Source: Streptomyces sp. NBC_01232
GTDB lineage: Bacteria > Actinomycetota > Actinomycetes > Streptomycetales > Streptomycetaceae
DNA: 64,000 nt
Assembly: GCF_035989885.1 (NCBI RefSeq)
Contig: NZ_CP108518.1
Location: 1,550,001 to 1,614,000 of the forward strand
Direction of reading: 5' to 3'
The translations under genes and the position numbers were made by a program. Below the pieces are notes generated by a model that was not told where the DNA came from, ran no database searches, and saw only the letters and a list, made by a program, of their open reading frames with translations. How positions within the stretch are numbered: position 1 is the first letter of the stretch; every line of letters begins with the position of its first letter. This document shows positions 34,532 to 43,059 of the stretch, in pieces.

Positions 34532-35294
34532 GCGCGGCGTCCGCCTCGTACCGGAAGGGCTGCTCGGCGGGGTCGTACGACGTCGCGAGGATCATGTCGA
34601 AGTGCCGGTGGCGCAGTTCGAGTGCCCGCGCCAGTGCGTCACGCGCCGCTTCGCGCAGTTCTTCGGTCGTGCAGTAGCGGCGCAGCAGCTCGCGCGCCGC
34701 CTCGGCATGCTCGTCCTCCAGCTCGCTCACCCCGTCGGCCCCCTCGTCGGCGGAGGCATGATGCACAAAGAACTCCAGTCCGCTGGAGGGGAGTTGATAC
34801 ACGTCGCGCATCACCGCGAGCATGCTGCCGCCCTGCTCGTCGACGATGGGGGGCTGGCCCTCCATGAGCAGCAGCACGGAGGCGACGCCTGCCGTGAAGT
34901 GCGCTTCGGAGGAGTTGCACACCGAGATGTTGTGGTCGATCACGGCCCTGGTCTCCGGCCGGGGGTCGTCCGTGGTGAGCGAGTCGCGATCCACACCCAC
35001 GGCGGCGCCGAAGTCGGCGAACGTCTCCAGGTGGCGCTTGCTGCGGCTGAGGGCGCCCGTCTCCTCCTCGTACACGTTCTCCACGAGGGAGGCGCGCAGC
35101 CGGTGGTCCTCGACACCGGAGGCGATGCCCAGGATGTTGCGGGTCCACATGTTCTTGATCGGCCAGCGGTGGCGTACGAATCCGGCGAGGAGCGGCTGCG
35201 ACGCCCGGCCCGCCAGGATCGTCCGGTACAGCGGGCTGGTCATCTTGCGCCGCGCGCGGATCATCTGGTCGAGATCGTCCACAAAACCGGTCAT
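34518..35294 (-). CDS. heme-oxygenase-like diiron (HDO/PqqC-fold) protein
   Basis: The 258-residue helical protein matches the TenA/PqqC/heme-oxygenase-like fold. Candidate diiron ligands are in VENVYEEETGALSRSKRHLE (E and H, about 72-88), LLLMEGQPP (E, about 146) and FFVHHASADEGAD (H and D, about 178). The usual last histidine of the HxxxDxxH motif is replaced by Ala, so the second metal site looks incomplete. HDO enzymes such as HrmI and BelK oxidise the lysine side-chain amine to nitro, and others cleave or desaturate. GGAG lies five bases before the ATG. Confidence 0.75.
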   Translation of the reverse strand: MTGFVDDLDQMIRARRKMTSPLYRTILAGRASQPLLAGFVRHRWPIKNMWTRNILGIASGVEDHRLRASLVENVYEEETGALSRSKRHLETFADFGAAVGVDRDSLTTDDPRPETRAVIDHNISVCNSSEAHFTAGVASVLLLMEGQPPIVDEQGGSMLAVMRDVYQLPSSGLEFFVHHASADEGADGVSELEDEHAEAARELLRRYCTTEELREAARDALARALELRHRHFDMILATSYDPAEQPFRYEADAAHATV

Positions 35295-35359
35295 GTCAAC
35301 TCCGATACGGGGGAAGGGGCGGGGGTCGGGAAGGTACTGGGGTGAGGGACGCGCCCGGG

Positions 35360-36349
35360 CTATCGGCGCGCCGCCGGGGAATCGACGAAGGCGAGGACCT
35401 CGTCGAGCGGCAGGTCGAAGACGGGGACCGCGCGCTCCATGTCCAGGTCGAGCAGGCCGGCCGCCCACGCGCCCTGCTCCTGGCTGCGCTTCACTGCCGT
35501 CTCCGCCTCCAGGATCTGCGCGAGAGGGGCCAGCGGCCGGAGCATGAGGTCGTCGCGGCCGGCCGACCGCAGGGCGCCGAGGAGCAGTTCCAGTACGAGG
35601 TTTCCGCCGCCCTTGCCGAGACCGGCGAAGGAGGCGTCCACATGTACGGCGCCTGCCGCGAGCGCGGCCAGGGTGTTGGCGAAGGCCAGCCGCAGGTTGT
35701 CGTGGGCGTGGAAACCGAGCGGAACCGGCACCGACGAGTGCAGCGCACGCATCAACTCCCCTACGGCGTCGGGGGTGAGGCTGCCGTTGGAGTCGGCGAC
35801 GTACAGCGCCTGCGCCCCCAGCTCGGTGGCGCGGACGGCTGCTGCCACCGTCAGGTCGAGGGGGTGGGCGCTGACCCGGATCAGGTTGACGACCGCCTCC
35901 AGCCCTGCCTCCCGAGCCCCGGCCAGCAGCGCTGCTGCCTCGTCGACGCGGGTCACGGGGAGCGGGAAACGCACCCCTCCCACGCCGCAGGCGGCCAGGG
36001 CGTTCCAGTCCGGGGCGCCGGCGAAGGGTTTCACCATCATCAGGACGGTGGCGGGCGAGGCAGCGTCGACGAGGGCGCCGAGCAGTTCCGCCGAGGGGGA
36101 ACCGCCGCCTCGGTTGCCCGGTGCTTCCCCGGTGCGCCGGACGTCCGGGACGAAACCTTCCGTGTAGCCGACCTCGATGCGGGGGACTCCGCAGGCGGCG
36201 ACGGCGCGGACGACCGCGTGCGCCTGCTCGTCCGTCCAGGTGTGGCCGTTCAGGTAACCGCCGTCGCGCAGGGTCACATCGGTCACCAGGACGCGGGAGG
36301 CGCGCTGGACGGGCTGCCGGCCGAGCTGGGCGAGTGTGGGCGCCGTCAT
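35360..36349 (-). CDS. DRE-TIM metallolyase (HMGL-like aldolase)
   Basis: The 329-residue TIM-barrel protein belongs to the isopropylmalate synthase/HMG-CoA lyase/hydroxyoxovalerate aldolase superfamily. The N-terminal metal motif is VTDVTLRDGGYLNG (about 22-35), and the second pair of metal histidines is in PLGFHAHDNLRLAFANT near 205. GLGKGGGNLVLELLL follows, as in aldolases of this group. It should make or break a C-C bond next to a 2-oxo acid. Its ATG overlaps the stop of the M20 gene upstream (ATGA). The C-terminal acyl-CoA regulatory domain of true LeuA is absent. Confidence 0.85.
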   Translation of the reverse strand: MTAPTLAQLGRQPVQRASRVLVTDVTLRDGGYLNGHTWTDEQAHAVVRAVAACGVPRIEVGYTEGFVPDVRRTGEAPGNRGGGSPSAELLGALVDAASPATVLMMVKPFAGAPDWNALAACGVGGVRFPLPVTRVDEAAALLAGAREAGLEAVVNLIRVSAHPLDLTVAAAVRATELGAQALYVADSNGSLTPDAVGELMRALHSSVPVPLGFHAHDNLRLAFANTLAALAAGAVHVDASFAGLGKGGGNLVLELLLGALRSAGRDDLMLRPLAPLAQILEAETAVKRSQEQGAWAAGLLDLDMERAVPVFDLPLDEVLAFVDSPAARR

Positions 36350-37446
36350 GAGCTGAGCACCTGCTTCAGTAGGTGGAAGACCTCGAAGAGTTCCCGGCGG
36401 CCGACGCGTTCGTCGGGGCCGTGTGCCAGCTCGGGGTCTCCGGGGCCGAAGTTCGCCGCGGGGACGCCGAGCTGTGCGAGCCGGCCGGCGTCGGTCCAGC
36501 CGAGTTTCGGCCGCACCCTGCCCTCGGCCAGGGTGCTCAGCCGACGCAGCACCGGATGCTCCAGGGAAGGATGGGCGGCGGGCGAGTCCAGCGTGATCAC
36601 GAGTTCCTCGGCCTCCGGGCCGAGCAGCTTCTCCACCTCCGCGAAGGCCTCCTCGCGGCTGCGGTTCGGGGCGTACCGGGAGTTGACATGCACCACGCAC
36701 CGGTCGGGCACCACATTGCTGTCGCCGCCCGCCTCGACGCCCACGATCTGCAGCGCCTGCGGATAGGTCAGGCCGTCCAGCGTCACGGGCTGCGGCTGGT
36801 GGTCCGCGCAGCGTGCCAGGGCGGGCAGGGCCCACTCCACCGCGTTCGTCCCCTGCCAGGGGCGGGCGGTGTGTGCGGCGCGCCCGGGGAAGGACGCACG
36901 GACGCGCAGGCTCCCCTGGCAACCGGGTTCCACCCAGCCTCCGGTCGGCTCCAGGAGGACCGCCGCGTCGGCCCGGAGCAGTTCGGGGTGGCCGGCGGCG
37001 AGGTGGTGCATGCCGCTGAGGTGGCTGCCGGACTCCTCCCGGTCGTAGAAGACCAGAGTGCAGTCGTACCGGGCCTCGGCCACGGCGTGCTCGGCCAGTG
37101 CGAGCAGCACCGCGAGGCCGCCCTTCATGTCGACGGCGCCCCGGCCGGTCACCTCGTCGCCGTCGAGCGCCGTGGGCTGGGGCGGCGTCGCCGCGCGCAC
37201 GGTGTCCAGGTGCCCGGCGAGCAGGACCCGTGCGGGGCGACCGCGGTCGCTGCGGGCGATGACGCAGTGGCCCAGCCGGACGACCTCCAGGTGGTCCAGC
37301 TTCCGCAGCCGTTCTTCCACGAAGTCGGCGATCGCCGACTCGTCGCCGCTCTCGGACGGTATGTCCACCAGACGCAGGGTGAGTTCACCGAGAGCCCCGG
37401 CCATGTCCGCGATCTCGGGAGCCGTGGCCCCGGCGGGCGGCGTCAC
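36346..37446 (-). CDS. M20-family metallo-amidohydrolase (DapE/ArgE-like)
   Basis: The 366-residue protein follows the dinuclear zinc M20 pattern: GHLDTV (first metal His/Asp, about residue 79), [20 protein letters not shown], the general-base region DREESGS (about 135) and a dimerisation domain beginning GCQGSLRVRASFPGRAAHTARPWQG. Relatives remove succinyl or acetyl groups or hydrolyse dipeptides. In a ligase-rich cluster it could remove a protecting acyl or aminoacyl group or release the final product. The GTG start overlaps the preceding gene's TGA (GTGA). Confidence 0.88.
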   Translation of the reverse strand: MTPPAGATAPEIADMAGALGELTLRLVDIPSESGDESAIADFVEERLRKLDHLEVVRLGHCVIARSDRGRPARVLLAGHLDTVRAATPPQPTALDGDEVTGRGAVDMKGGLAVLLALAEHAVAEARYDCTLVFYDREESGSHLSGMHHLAAGHPELLRADAAVLLEPTGGWVEPGCQGSLRVRASFPGRAAHTARPWQGTNAVEWALPALARCADHQPQPVTLDGLTYPQALQIVGVEAGGDSNVVPDRCVVHVNSRYAPNRSREEAFAEVEKLLGPEAEELVITLDSPAAHPSLEHPVLRRLSTLAEGRVRPKLGWTDAGRLAQLGVPAANFGPGDPELAHGPDERVGRRELFEVFHLLKQVLSS

Positions 37447-38792
37447 ACTGCACCGCTCTCGTCCTCGCGGTGGAAGCAGCAGCCGACCCTCGCACCCGCC
37501 CCCATGCTGACCACGCTCACGTCCGGGTCGCCCACCCCGCGCACCACGGACCCCGCGTAGTGGTCACCGGCCATGAAGACGCCCCAGTTCAGCACCTGCG
37601 ACGCGGTCTCCCCCCGGTCCGGGAAGGGCTCGGGGGCGGGTGCCACCCTGCGCTGTACGACAAACGGGCTCCGGAAGGCGTCGTCGAGCGCTTCGCGCCA
37701 CTGCGCCGGGCTCATCGACCAGCCGGTGGCGACACCCGCGCCGCCGTGCAGAAGACTGGGCTTGAGCACGAGGGACGCCTGGTTGTCCAGGCAGTAGGAC
37801 TCCAGATCGACGTGGTCCCCCGCCACCTCGACCTGGCCGCGCCGCAGGCGTCTCGTCCAGGGGACGAAGCGGTCCACCAGTTCCCGGTCCCCGCCGGACA
37901 GGGTCGCCCTGACCTGCTCCTCGCCGAGGAGCGCGAGGGCCCGCTTGTTGCCGTACATCTCGGTGTCGAGCGGGGCGAACACGGTGACGCCGCCGGCTTC
38001 GTGGCAGCGCAGGATCGGGTCGATGAGGTCGATCTCACCCTGCTCCTCCAGCAGGTCCTCGATGATGAAGAACCGGTAGACGATGTCGACGGGGCGACCG
38101 TCGGCGAACAGCCGTCCGCCCTCCTCCTTCAGCTGACCCGTGTGGCAGGCCACCGCGTCGACGCCGTGGTCCGCCAGCAGCCGGGCCATGAAGCCGAGCC
38201 TGCGTTCAAGACCCGCAAAGCTGCCGGGCGTGTCGACGATCGCGACGAACGGCCGGTCGCCCCACCAGGGCGCGCGGGCGGAATCGAGCATGACGCGGAC
38301 GATCTCGCCCAGCGTGTCGGCGTACCGCAGGCGCTCGCGCTGCGTGAAGTCGGCCACCGCGGGGACGTCGAGCAGCGCCCGGTTGATCTCGGCGTTCTCG
38401 AAGCCGCCGAGAGCGCTGCTGAGGTTGAACTCCAGGAGCCGGAACCCGTCGCCGTCGTGGTAGAGGTCGGCCCGTCCCAGCGGTACGGGGTCGGCGCCTG
38501 CCGTCCGGCGTACGGCGTCGGTCTGCGAGCGGGTCATCCCCACGAGTTCGCAGTAGCGGCCGAGGTCACCGTCCGCCACCCGGTCGGGAAGGGTGGTGAG
38601 CAGCCGGAACAGTGCCGACAGGTCGCGCCCCAGGCCTTCCTGCTGCGCGTGTTCGAGGAAGAGGGGCCGGTTGAGGAACGCTCCGCCGTAACCGGTGCTG
38701 AGGAGAGGCGAGTCGACGGCCTTGCGGATCGCCTCGCCGGTGGAGCGGTGGTCGACGGTGGCGAGGTAGTGCTGTGTGATGCCGTTGGTCAC
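37443..38792 (-). CDS. permuted-type ATP-grasp-like ligase C
   Basis: The 449-residue protein resembles circularly permuted ATP-grasp enzymes: PLGRADLYHDGDGFRLLEFN near 105, DTEMYGNKRALALLGEE near 270, and the nucleotide-binding block ASLVLKPSLLHGGAGVATGW near 340. The two acidic/asparagine metal positions in LLEFNLSSALGG are kept. It probably forms an amide bond in product assembly. It shares overall layout with ligase B but only short identical segments. The GTG start overlaps the TGA of the MFS gene (GTGA), placing it second in the minus arm. Confidence 0.75.
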   Translation of the reverse strand: MTNGITQHYLATVDHRSTGEAIRKAVDSPLLSTGYGGAFLNRPLFLEHAQQEGLGRDLSALFRLLTTLPDRVADGDLGRYCELVGMTRSQTDAVRRTAGADPVPLGRADLYHDGDGFRLLEFNLSSALGGFENAEINRALLDVPAVADFTQRERLRYADTLGEIVRVMLDSARAPWWGDRPFVAIVDTPGSFAGLERRLGFMARLLADHGVDAVACHTGQLKEEGGRLFADGRPVDIVYRFFIIEDLLEEQGEIDLIDPILRCHEAGGVTVFAPLDTEMYGNKRALALLGEEQVRATLSGGDRELVDRFVPWTRRLRRGQVEVAGDHVDLESYCLDNQASLVLKPSLLHGGAGVATGWSMSPAQWREALDDAFRSPFVVQRRVAPAPEPFPDRGETASQVLNWGVFMAGDHYAGSVVRGVGDPDVSVVSMGAGARVGCCFHREDESGAV

Positions 38793-40207
38793 GGCGTCTC
38801 CCTGGTTTCGCTGGTCTCGATGGCATGTGCGGTGGAGTTCTCCGCGGCGGGTGAACGGGAGTTCTCCATACCGGGCGTGGCGGATGGGGCAGAGGTGTCA
38901 GGTGTGGCAGCGGTGGCGGGTCGCTGGTCCGTGCCCGGCCGCTGCGCCGGGTCGGGTGGACGGTGCGTGCCGCCCCGCAGGCCGAACGTCCAGGCAGCAG
39001 CGGTCGTCAGGACACTGAGTACGCCGGCTGCCATGAACACCGGCCGGGGGTCGCCGTGGTTCATCGTCGTCAGCGCGCCGCCGGCGAGCGCACCGACCGG
39101 GCTGGCCGCCAGCGCGGCCACCTTCGCCGTGGCGGTCACCCGGCCCAGCAGGGGTCGGGGCACGAGGCGTTGACGCAGGGAGCGGATCAGCACCACCGCG
39201 GTCACCGTGGAACAGCCCAGCAGCAGGTTCAGCAACAGCAGCGGAACCAGTGACGTCGCCACCCCGAGCGAGGCCAGCGCCACGCCCAGACCGGCCGCGC
39301 TGAGCGCGATCAGCGTTTCGTGCCGCATCCTGGCGCCGAGCCGGACCGCCACCGCCGCCCCGAGCACCCCGCCCGCACCGCCCGCGGCGACGACGGCACT
39401 CGCCGCGGAGGTGCCGAGGTGGAGGGTGTCGCGCAGGTAGAACACCAGCAGGTAGCCGACGGCGAGGAACAGGTTGGCGCTCGCCTGGAGGCAGGTGACC
39501 AGGAGGACGACGCGCAGGGACCGCAGGCAGCGGAACCCCTCGGCCAGGTCCCCACCCACCCCGCGCAGCGCTTCCTTCAACGGCGGGGAGGGGGCCCGGT
39601 TCGTACGCTTCCTGCCGCGCAGGGCGTGCAGGACGGTGGCGAAGGACACGGCGAACGTACAAGCATTGACCACCAGGGCCACTTGGAGGCCCCAGAGCGC
39701 CGACAGCACACCGACCAGTCCGGGCCCCACGATCTGTGCGCCCTGATTCGCCGCTTCCAGCAGCGAGTTCGTGCGTACGAGCCGTTCCTCCGCGACCAGG
39801 TCCCGCACCGCCACCGTGAGCGCGGTCTCGAAGAAGACCCCGGCCCCCGCCGCCACGAAGGCCAGAGCGAGGATCACCGGGACGCGCAGCTGCGAGGTGG
39901 CCGCGAGCAGGGCGAGGCTGAGGAAGACCCCGAACCGTACGGCGTCCATGGCCAGCATGACGTTGCGGGGGTTCAGCCGGTCCACCAGGGCCCCGGCGGG
40001 CAGGCCGACCAGCAGATATCCGACGGTCCGCGGGATGGCGGCCAGCACCGCGGCGTACGGGGACCCGCTGACCTGGAGGACGACCAGCGGGATCGCGAGG
40101 ATCGCGAGGCCGTCGCCCATCAGGGACACGCTCTGTCCGCCGAGGAAAATGCGGAGCGCCAGGGGCGAAGGCTGGACGGGCGCCGCTGTGGTGATGTCCT
40201 TCGTCAT
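38789..40207 (-). CDS. MFS exporter of the biosynthetic cluster
   Basis: The 472-residue twelve-helix protein belongs to the DHA3/MefA-like major facilitators. The loop motif reads PAGALVDRLNPRNVMLAMD, and AEERLVRTNSLLEAANQGAQIVGP marks helices four and five. The last 65 residues are a polar, Pro/Thr/Ala-rich tail. As first gene of the minus arm, behind a 543-bp regulatory gap, it is the likely product exporter and self-resistance gene. The ATG at 40207 has only a loose AGAGGCGG ribosome site. Confidence 0.87.
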   Translation of the reverse strand: MTKDITTAAPVQPSPLALRIFLGGQSVSLMGDGLAILAIPLVVLQVSGSPYAAVLAAIPRTVGYLLVGLPAGALVDRLNPRNVMLAMDAVRFGVFLSLALLAATSQLRVPVILALAFVAAGAGVFFETALTVAVRDLVAEERLVRTNSLLEAANQGAQIVGPGLVGVLSALWGLQVALVVNACTFAVSFATVLHALRGRKRTNRAPSPPLKEALRGVGGDLAEGFRCLRSLRVVLLVTCLQASANLFLAVGYLLVFYLRDTLHLGTSAASAVVAAGGAGGVLGAAVAVRLGARMRHETLIALSAAGLGVALASLGVATSLVPLLLLNLLLGCSTVTAVVLIRSLRQRLVPRPLLGRVTATAKVAALAASPVGALAGGALTTMNHGDPRPVFMAAGVLSVLTTAAAWTFGLRGGTHRPPDPAQRPGTDQRPATAATPDTSAPSATPGMENSRSPAAENSTAHAIETSETRETP

Positions 40208-40750
40208 TCGGGCCAACCGCCTCTGCCGAGCGTTCTGGATTCTTCGGATTCCGAAGTCGTGTAAAGGAATCGAGGCGCGATGGCGACATCGATACGCCGC
40301 GGAATTCCGTTCTTCACGGAATTCGTGGCGCCGTACACGCAGAACACGATGGGACGGGCAGTGATCCCGGGGCAACCGTTTCGATGTGGACGGTAGCGGC
40401 CATGGCATTCACGGGCCAGCGATATATCGGACCAAATGGGACAGAATCGGCTGGAGTTGATGAATCTTTAACCAACGAGAAGCCGCACCACGACCGCTCC
40501 GCCGTGCGCGGGAATTGTCCGAACGCGGGAATCGCGCGGGCGGGAATCGCGCAGCGGGAATTCACCCCAAGGGGATCACACCCTGGGGATCGCGCGGATG
40601 GCACGGGAGGCGTTCCACAGAATTCGCGCACGCCCGGAGGACCCCATGGATCACATCGGGAACAGGAACGGCCCCCGCGCCCCTCTGCGCCCGGAAAGCG
40701 AAGGGAGGCGGGTCGCGGCCCCGGGCCGGGCCGGGCCGGGTCAGGTCAGG
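40208..40750 (-). promoter_or_regulatory. 543-bp regulatory gap before the minus arm
   Basis: No gene is visible. The gap holds CTTCGG-att-CCGAAG (40242-40256), a 9-bp inverted repeat GAATTCCGT / ACGGAATTC around TCTTC (40302-40324), the palindrome CGATATATCG (40420-40429) and four direct copies of GCGGGAAT starting at 40508, 40525, 40540 and 40554. Next to the regulator stop are GGGCC and GTCAG microrepeats (about 40722-40757). An AT-rich stretch (40418-40480) is the most likely promoter core. The repeats are candidate sites for the adjacent LuxR-type regulator. Confidence 0.55.
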
Positions 40751-41749
40751 TCAGGTGCGGTTCGGGGGGAGCCAGCCGTTCTGGACCGCATGGACGCCCG
40801 CCGCGAACCGGCTGCGCGCCCCCAGGGCGTCCATCAGTTCGGCCGCGAATCGCCGGGCCGTACGGGAGGACACTCCGAGCCGCTTGGCGATGGCCTGGTC
40901 GGTGAGCCCCTGGGCGAGCAGCCGAAGAGCCTCGTGGTGCTGGCGGGTCAGCCCGTTGGTGTCGCGTTCGACCGCGGGACCCAGCGGGCTGGCGGCCTGC
41001 CAGGTGTTCTCGAACAGCTCGCACAGGGCCGTGGTGATGCCCTGGCCGGTGAGGACCACGGCGCCGCTCTGGGCATCGGTGGTGTCCAGCGGCAGAACGG
41101 CCTCGTTCCGGTCCGCGATGATCATCCTGATGGGCAGGCTGGGAGCCGTACGGACCTGGCCGCCGTGCTGGTGGAGCCAGTCGACGTGGCGCAGGGTCGG
41201 CTGATGGTTGCGGACGCTGTCGAGGTAGATGGTGCGCATGGTGACACCGCGTTCCAGCAGCTCCGCGTTCGGCCCGCGACTGGCCTCGAGGTCGCTCTCC
41301 GTGTGCGCGCCGCCCGGAGCGAAGGTCATGATCTCGTGCTCGACGCCGGCGGCGAGCCGGGCGAGCCGGGCGCGTATCTCCTGCGCGCCGGTCAGCTGCT
41401 CCGCGCGGAGCCCGGCGGCGGGCCCGCGCAGAGCGGAGCATTCGGCGACCAGTTGCGCGGCTGCGGCCCGAGCGGACTCGACGCGCTCCTGGTGGGCGGC
41501 GAGCTCGGCCTGCTGGCGGGCGAGCAGCAGGTTCATGGCCTGTTCCGGCCCCATCACCCGGAACGCGGTGTCGGCCTGGCCGGACGGCCGGACGAGCGCC
41601 AGGGAGCTGAGCCGGTCGAGGCAGTGGCGCAGCGTGTCCTCGGGCAGGCTGAGGCGCTGGGACAGTGCGGCTATCCCGTCGTCGGGATGGGCCAGCATGG
41701 CGCGATAGACGCGTTCGGTATCCGTGTCAAGTCCAAGCGCAGCCAGCAT
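40751..41749 (-). CDS. TrmB/LuxR-type two-HTH regulator
   Basis: The 332-residue protein has an N-terminal TrmB-like winged helix (TERVYRAMLAHPDDGIAALSQRL), a middle helical region followed by a phospholipase-D-like sensor domain (LERGVTMRTIYLDSVRN...), and a C-terminal LuxR/NarL-type HTH (EALRLLAQGLTDQAIAKRLG) near 280. This architecture is common in Streptomyces secondary metabolism and usually lacks a phosphoacceptor domain. It is the obvious pathway-specific regulator, located between the two arms. GGAG precedes the ATG by nine bases. The signal is unknown; the secreted peptide encoded at 42821 is one candidate. Confidence 0.87.
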   Translation of the reverse strand: MLAALGLDTDTERVYRAMLAHPDDGIAALSQRLSLPEDTLRHCLDRLSSLALVRPSGQADTAFRVMGPEQAMNLLLARQQAELAAHQERVESARAAAAQLVAECSALRGPAAGLRAEQLTGAQEIRARLARLAAGVEHEIMTFAPGGAHTESDLEASRGPNAELLERGVTMRTIYLDSVRNHQPTLRHVDWLHQHGGQVRTAPSLPIRMIIADRNEAVLPLDTTDAQSGAVVLTGQGITTALCELFENTWQAASPLGPAVERDTNGLTRQHHEALRLLAQGLTDQAIAKRLGVSSRTARRFAAELMDALGARSRFAAGVHAVQNGWLPPNRT

Positions 41750-42338
41750 GGGTGGGAACTCCGGTCAATGATCGCGTATGTGGACGGGTGGTGAAGGATC
41801 GGTGCGGTGTTCGGTGAGGGACAACGGTGATCCTGCCTGAGGGGATGCCTCAGGGCGACGTCAGGTTGCCTCTCGGCGCGCCCGGTTGGGACCACGGCCC
41901 CGGCGACCGGGGTCCGCCCCGGTGACGGTTGCGTCCGGAAAAGAATCACCGCGGCTGCGTCGGAGGTGTATCAATGGGCAGTCGGACCTCGGGGGGACGT
42001 CCGGCCCGCGGGCCCGTGGCCGGAAGGGCCTCAACTACCCTGGCCGATATCCGGCCTCAGCAACGCGCGCACCAGGACGGGGACCCCGGTGGTGCACCCT
42101 GCGGTCTCGGTACAACCGAGCCAGCGGACCCTGCACGACACTTGAGCCCTGGCCGCGTCCCGCCACAGGCCTGGCGCCGATCCGTCCGACAGACGCTTCC
42201 GCAGGCGGATCACCCGCGGACGTCCGGTGCCGCGAAGCGCCCGGCACGCAAAGCCACGGCACCGCACCGCACAACACGACACAGCACCGCACCGCACGGC
42301 ACAGCACGCAATTACGCGCGAGAGACGAAGGGGGAACC
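41750..42338. promoter_or_regulatory. 589-bp divergent gap between regulator and plus arm
   Basis: I see no supported gene. The gap contains the inverted repeats CCTGAGG/CCTCAGG (41836-41854), CCCCGG/CCGGGG (41898-41912) and CTCGGT/ACCGAG (42106-42120), and a CA-rich low-complexity run of GCACC-like units (about 42250-42310) before the next gene. Promoters for the regulator and for the two small plus-strand genes must lie here; no convincing -35/-10 pair stands out. Confidence 0.45.
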
Positions 42339-42725
42339 GTGTACCTCGTACATGTCCGTCTCGACGGGCCTGCGGACATGCCGCTGCCCGAGGAGACGGG
42401 AGCTCTCTTCACCTGCTGCGCCGACCCCGACGACGGCCTGGAACACATCAGCCTGCACCCGGACGCCCCCGGCGGACCGGTCGTCGGTCTCTTCCTCACC
42501 GCACCCCGCTTGGCCGCCGCAGAACTCCGGGCCGCAGCGCTCTGCATTCGTACGCTCGCCGCCCATTCCCGGCTGGCGTCCTTCCGGCTGGCTTCCTGCG
42601 GCGTGGTGCTGGTTCCGGAGTACTGGGACGTCCTGGCCTCCCCGTCACCGGTGGACGGGATAGGACACGACATGTTCCGTCCACCGGTATCCCCTTCCGA
42701 CACCACCGGCGAGACGACAGAGTAG
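42339..42725 (+). CDS. small hypothetical protein next to a peptide gene
   Basis: The 128-residue soluble protein starts with a beta strand (VYLVHVRLDGP). It contains LFTCCADPDDGLEHISLHPD, then VVGLFLTAPRLAAAELRAAALCIRTL, and ends in a Ser/Thr/Glu-rich tail. The GTG at 42339 has AAGGGGGAA upstream. I recall similar proteins beside regulators and small exported peptides in Streptomyces, but no function. It is 95 bp upstream of a secreted-peptide gene in the same direction, so both are probably on one transcript ending at the hairpin at 43031. Confidence 0.7.
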   Translation: MYLVHVRLDGPADMPLPEETGALFTCCADPDDGLEHISLHPDAPGGPVVGLFLTAPRLAAAELRAAALCIRTLAAHSRLASFRLASCGVVLVPEYWDVLASPSPVDGIGHDMFRPPVSPSDTTGETTE

Positions 42726-42820
42726 GTACACCGGCGAGGCGGGAAGAGGAAATGCGCTTCCGGGCGAACGTCGGTTGTCCACCGCCAGAACAGAAAGCAA
42801 TTCACGAAGGGCCCCTTTCT

Positions 42821-43030
42821 GTGAGATCCACACCGACTCTCAGGACCGTCGCCGCCGGCTTCATCGCGCTCGGCGCCCTCCTCTTCACCCCGGCGGCCTC
42901 CCAGGACGGCGCGCCGTCCCTCTCTCAGATCCGGGCGGACGGTCCGCTCCCGGTGACCGTGCCGACCGGCAGCACGCTCCACCGCAGCACCGGTCCCATC
43001 GACCCGAGCGACGTGACCTGGGGCAACTGA
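42821..43030 (+). CDS. small secreted peptide, possible signal or precursor
   Basis: The 69-residue product begins with an export signal (VRSTPTLR, then hydrophobic TVAAGFIALGALLFTPAAS), with likely cleavage near AAS-QDG. That leaves about 42 residues ending in STGPIDPSDVTWGN. The mature part lacks cysteines. The GTG start follows ACGAAGGGCCCC. A strong terminator starts at the base after its stop. Position beside a TrmB/LuxR regulator and a small partner gene suggests an extracellular signalling peptide. A stress or cell-wall peptide is equally possible. Confidence 0.6.
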   Translation: MRSTPTLRTVAAGFIALGALLFTPAASQDGAPSLSQIRADGPLPVTVPTGSTLHRSTGPIDPSDVTWGN

Positions 43031-43059
43031 GCCCCGGCACCCCTCCTCGGGTCCGGGGC
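43031..43059 (+). terminator. terminator immediately after the secreted-peptide gene
   Basis: GCCCCGG (43031-43037) pairs with CCGGGGC (43053-43059), and an inner ACCC/GGGT extends the stem. It begins directly after the TGA at 43028-43030, separating the small genes from the oxygenase operon. Confidence 0.75.

Noticed and set aside
42215..42310. CA-rich repeats considered as a CRISPR-like array
   Set aside because: Units are five to six bases, irregular and without spacers; it is low-complexity DNA.
41886..42338. In-frame upstream extension of the 42339 gene
   Set aside because: The extension is Arg/Pro/Thr-rich and follows low-complexity DNA. A clear GGGGGAA ribosome site precedes the GTG at 42339.
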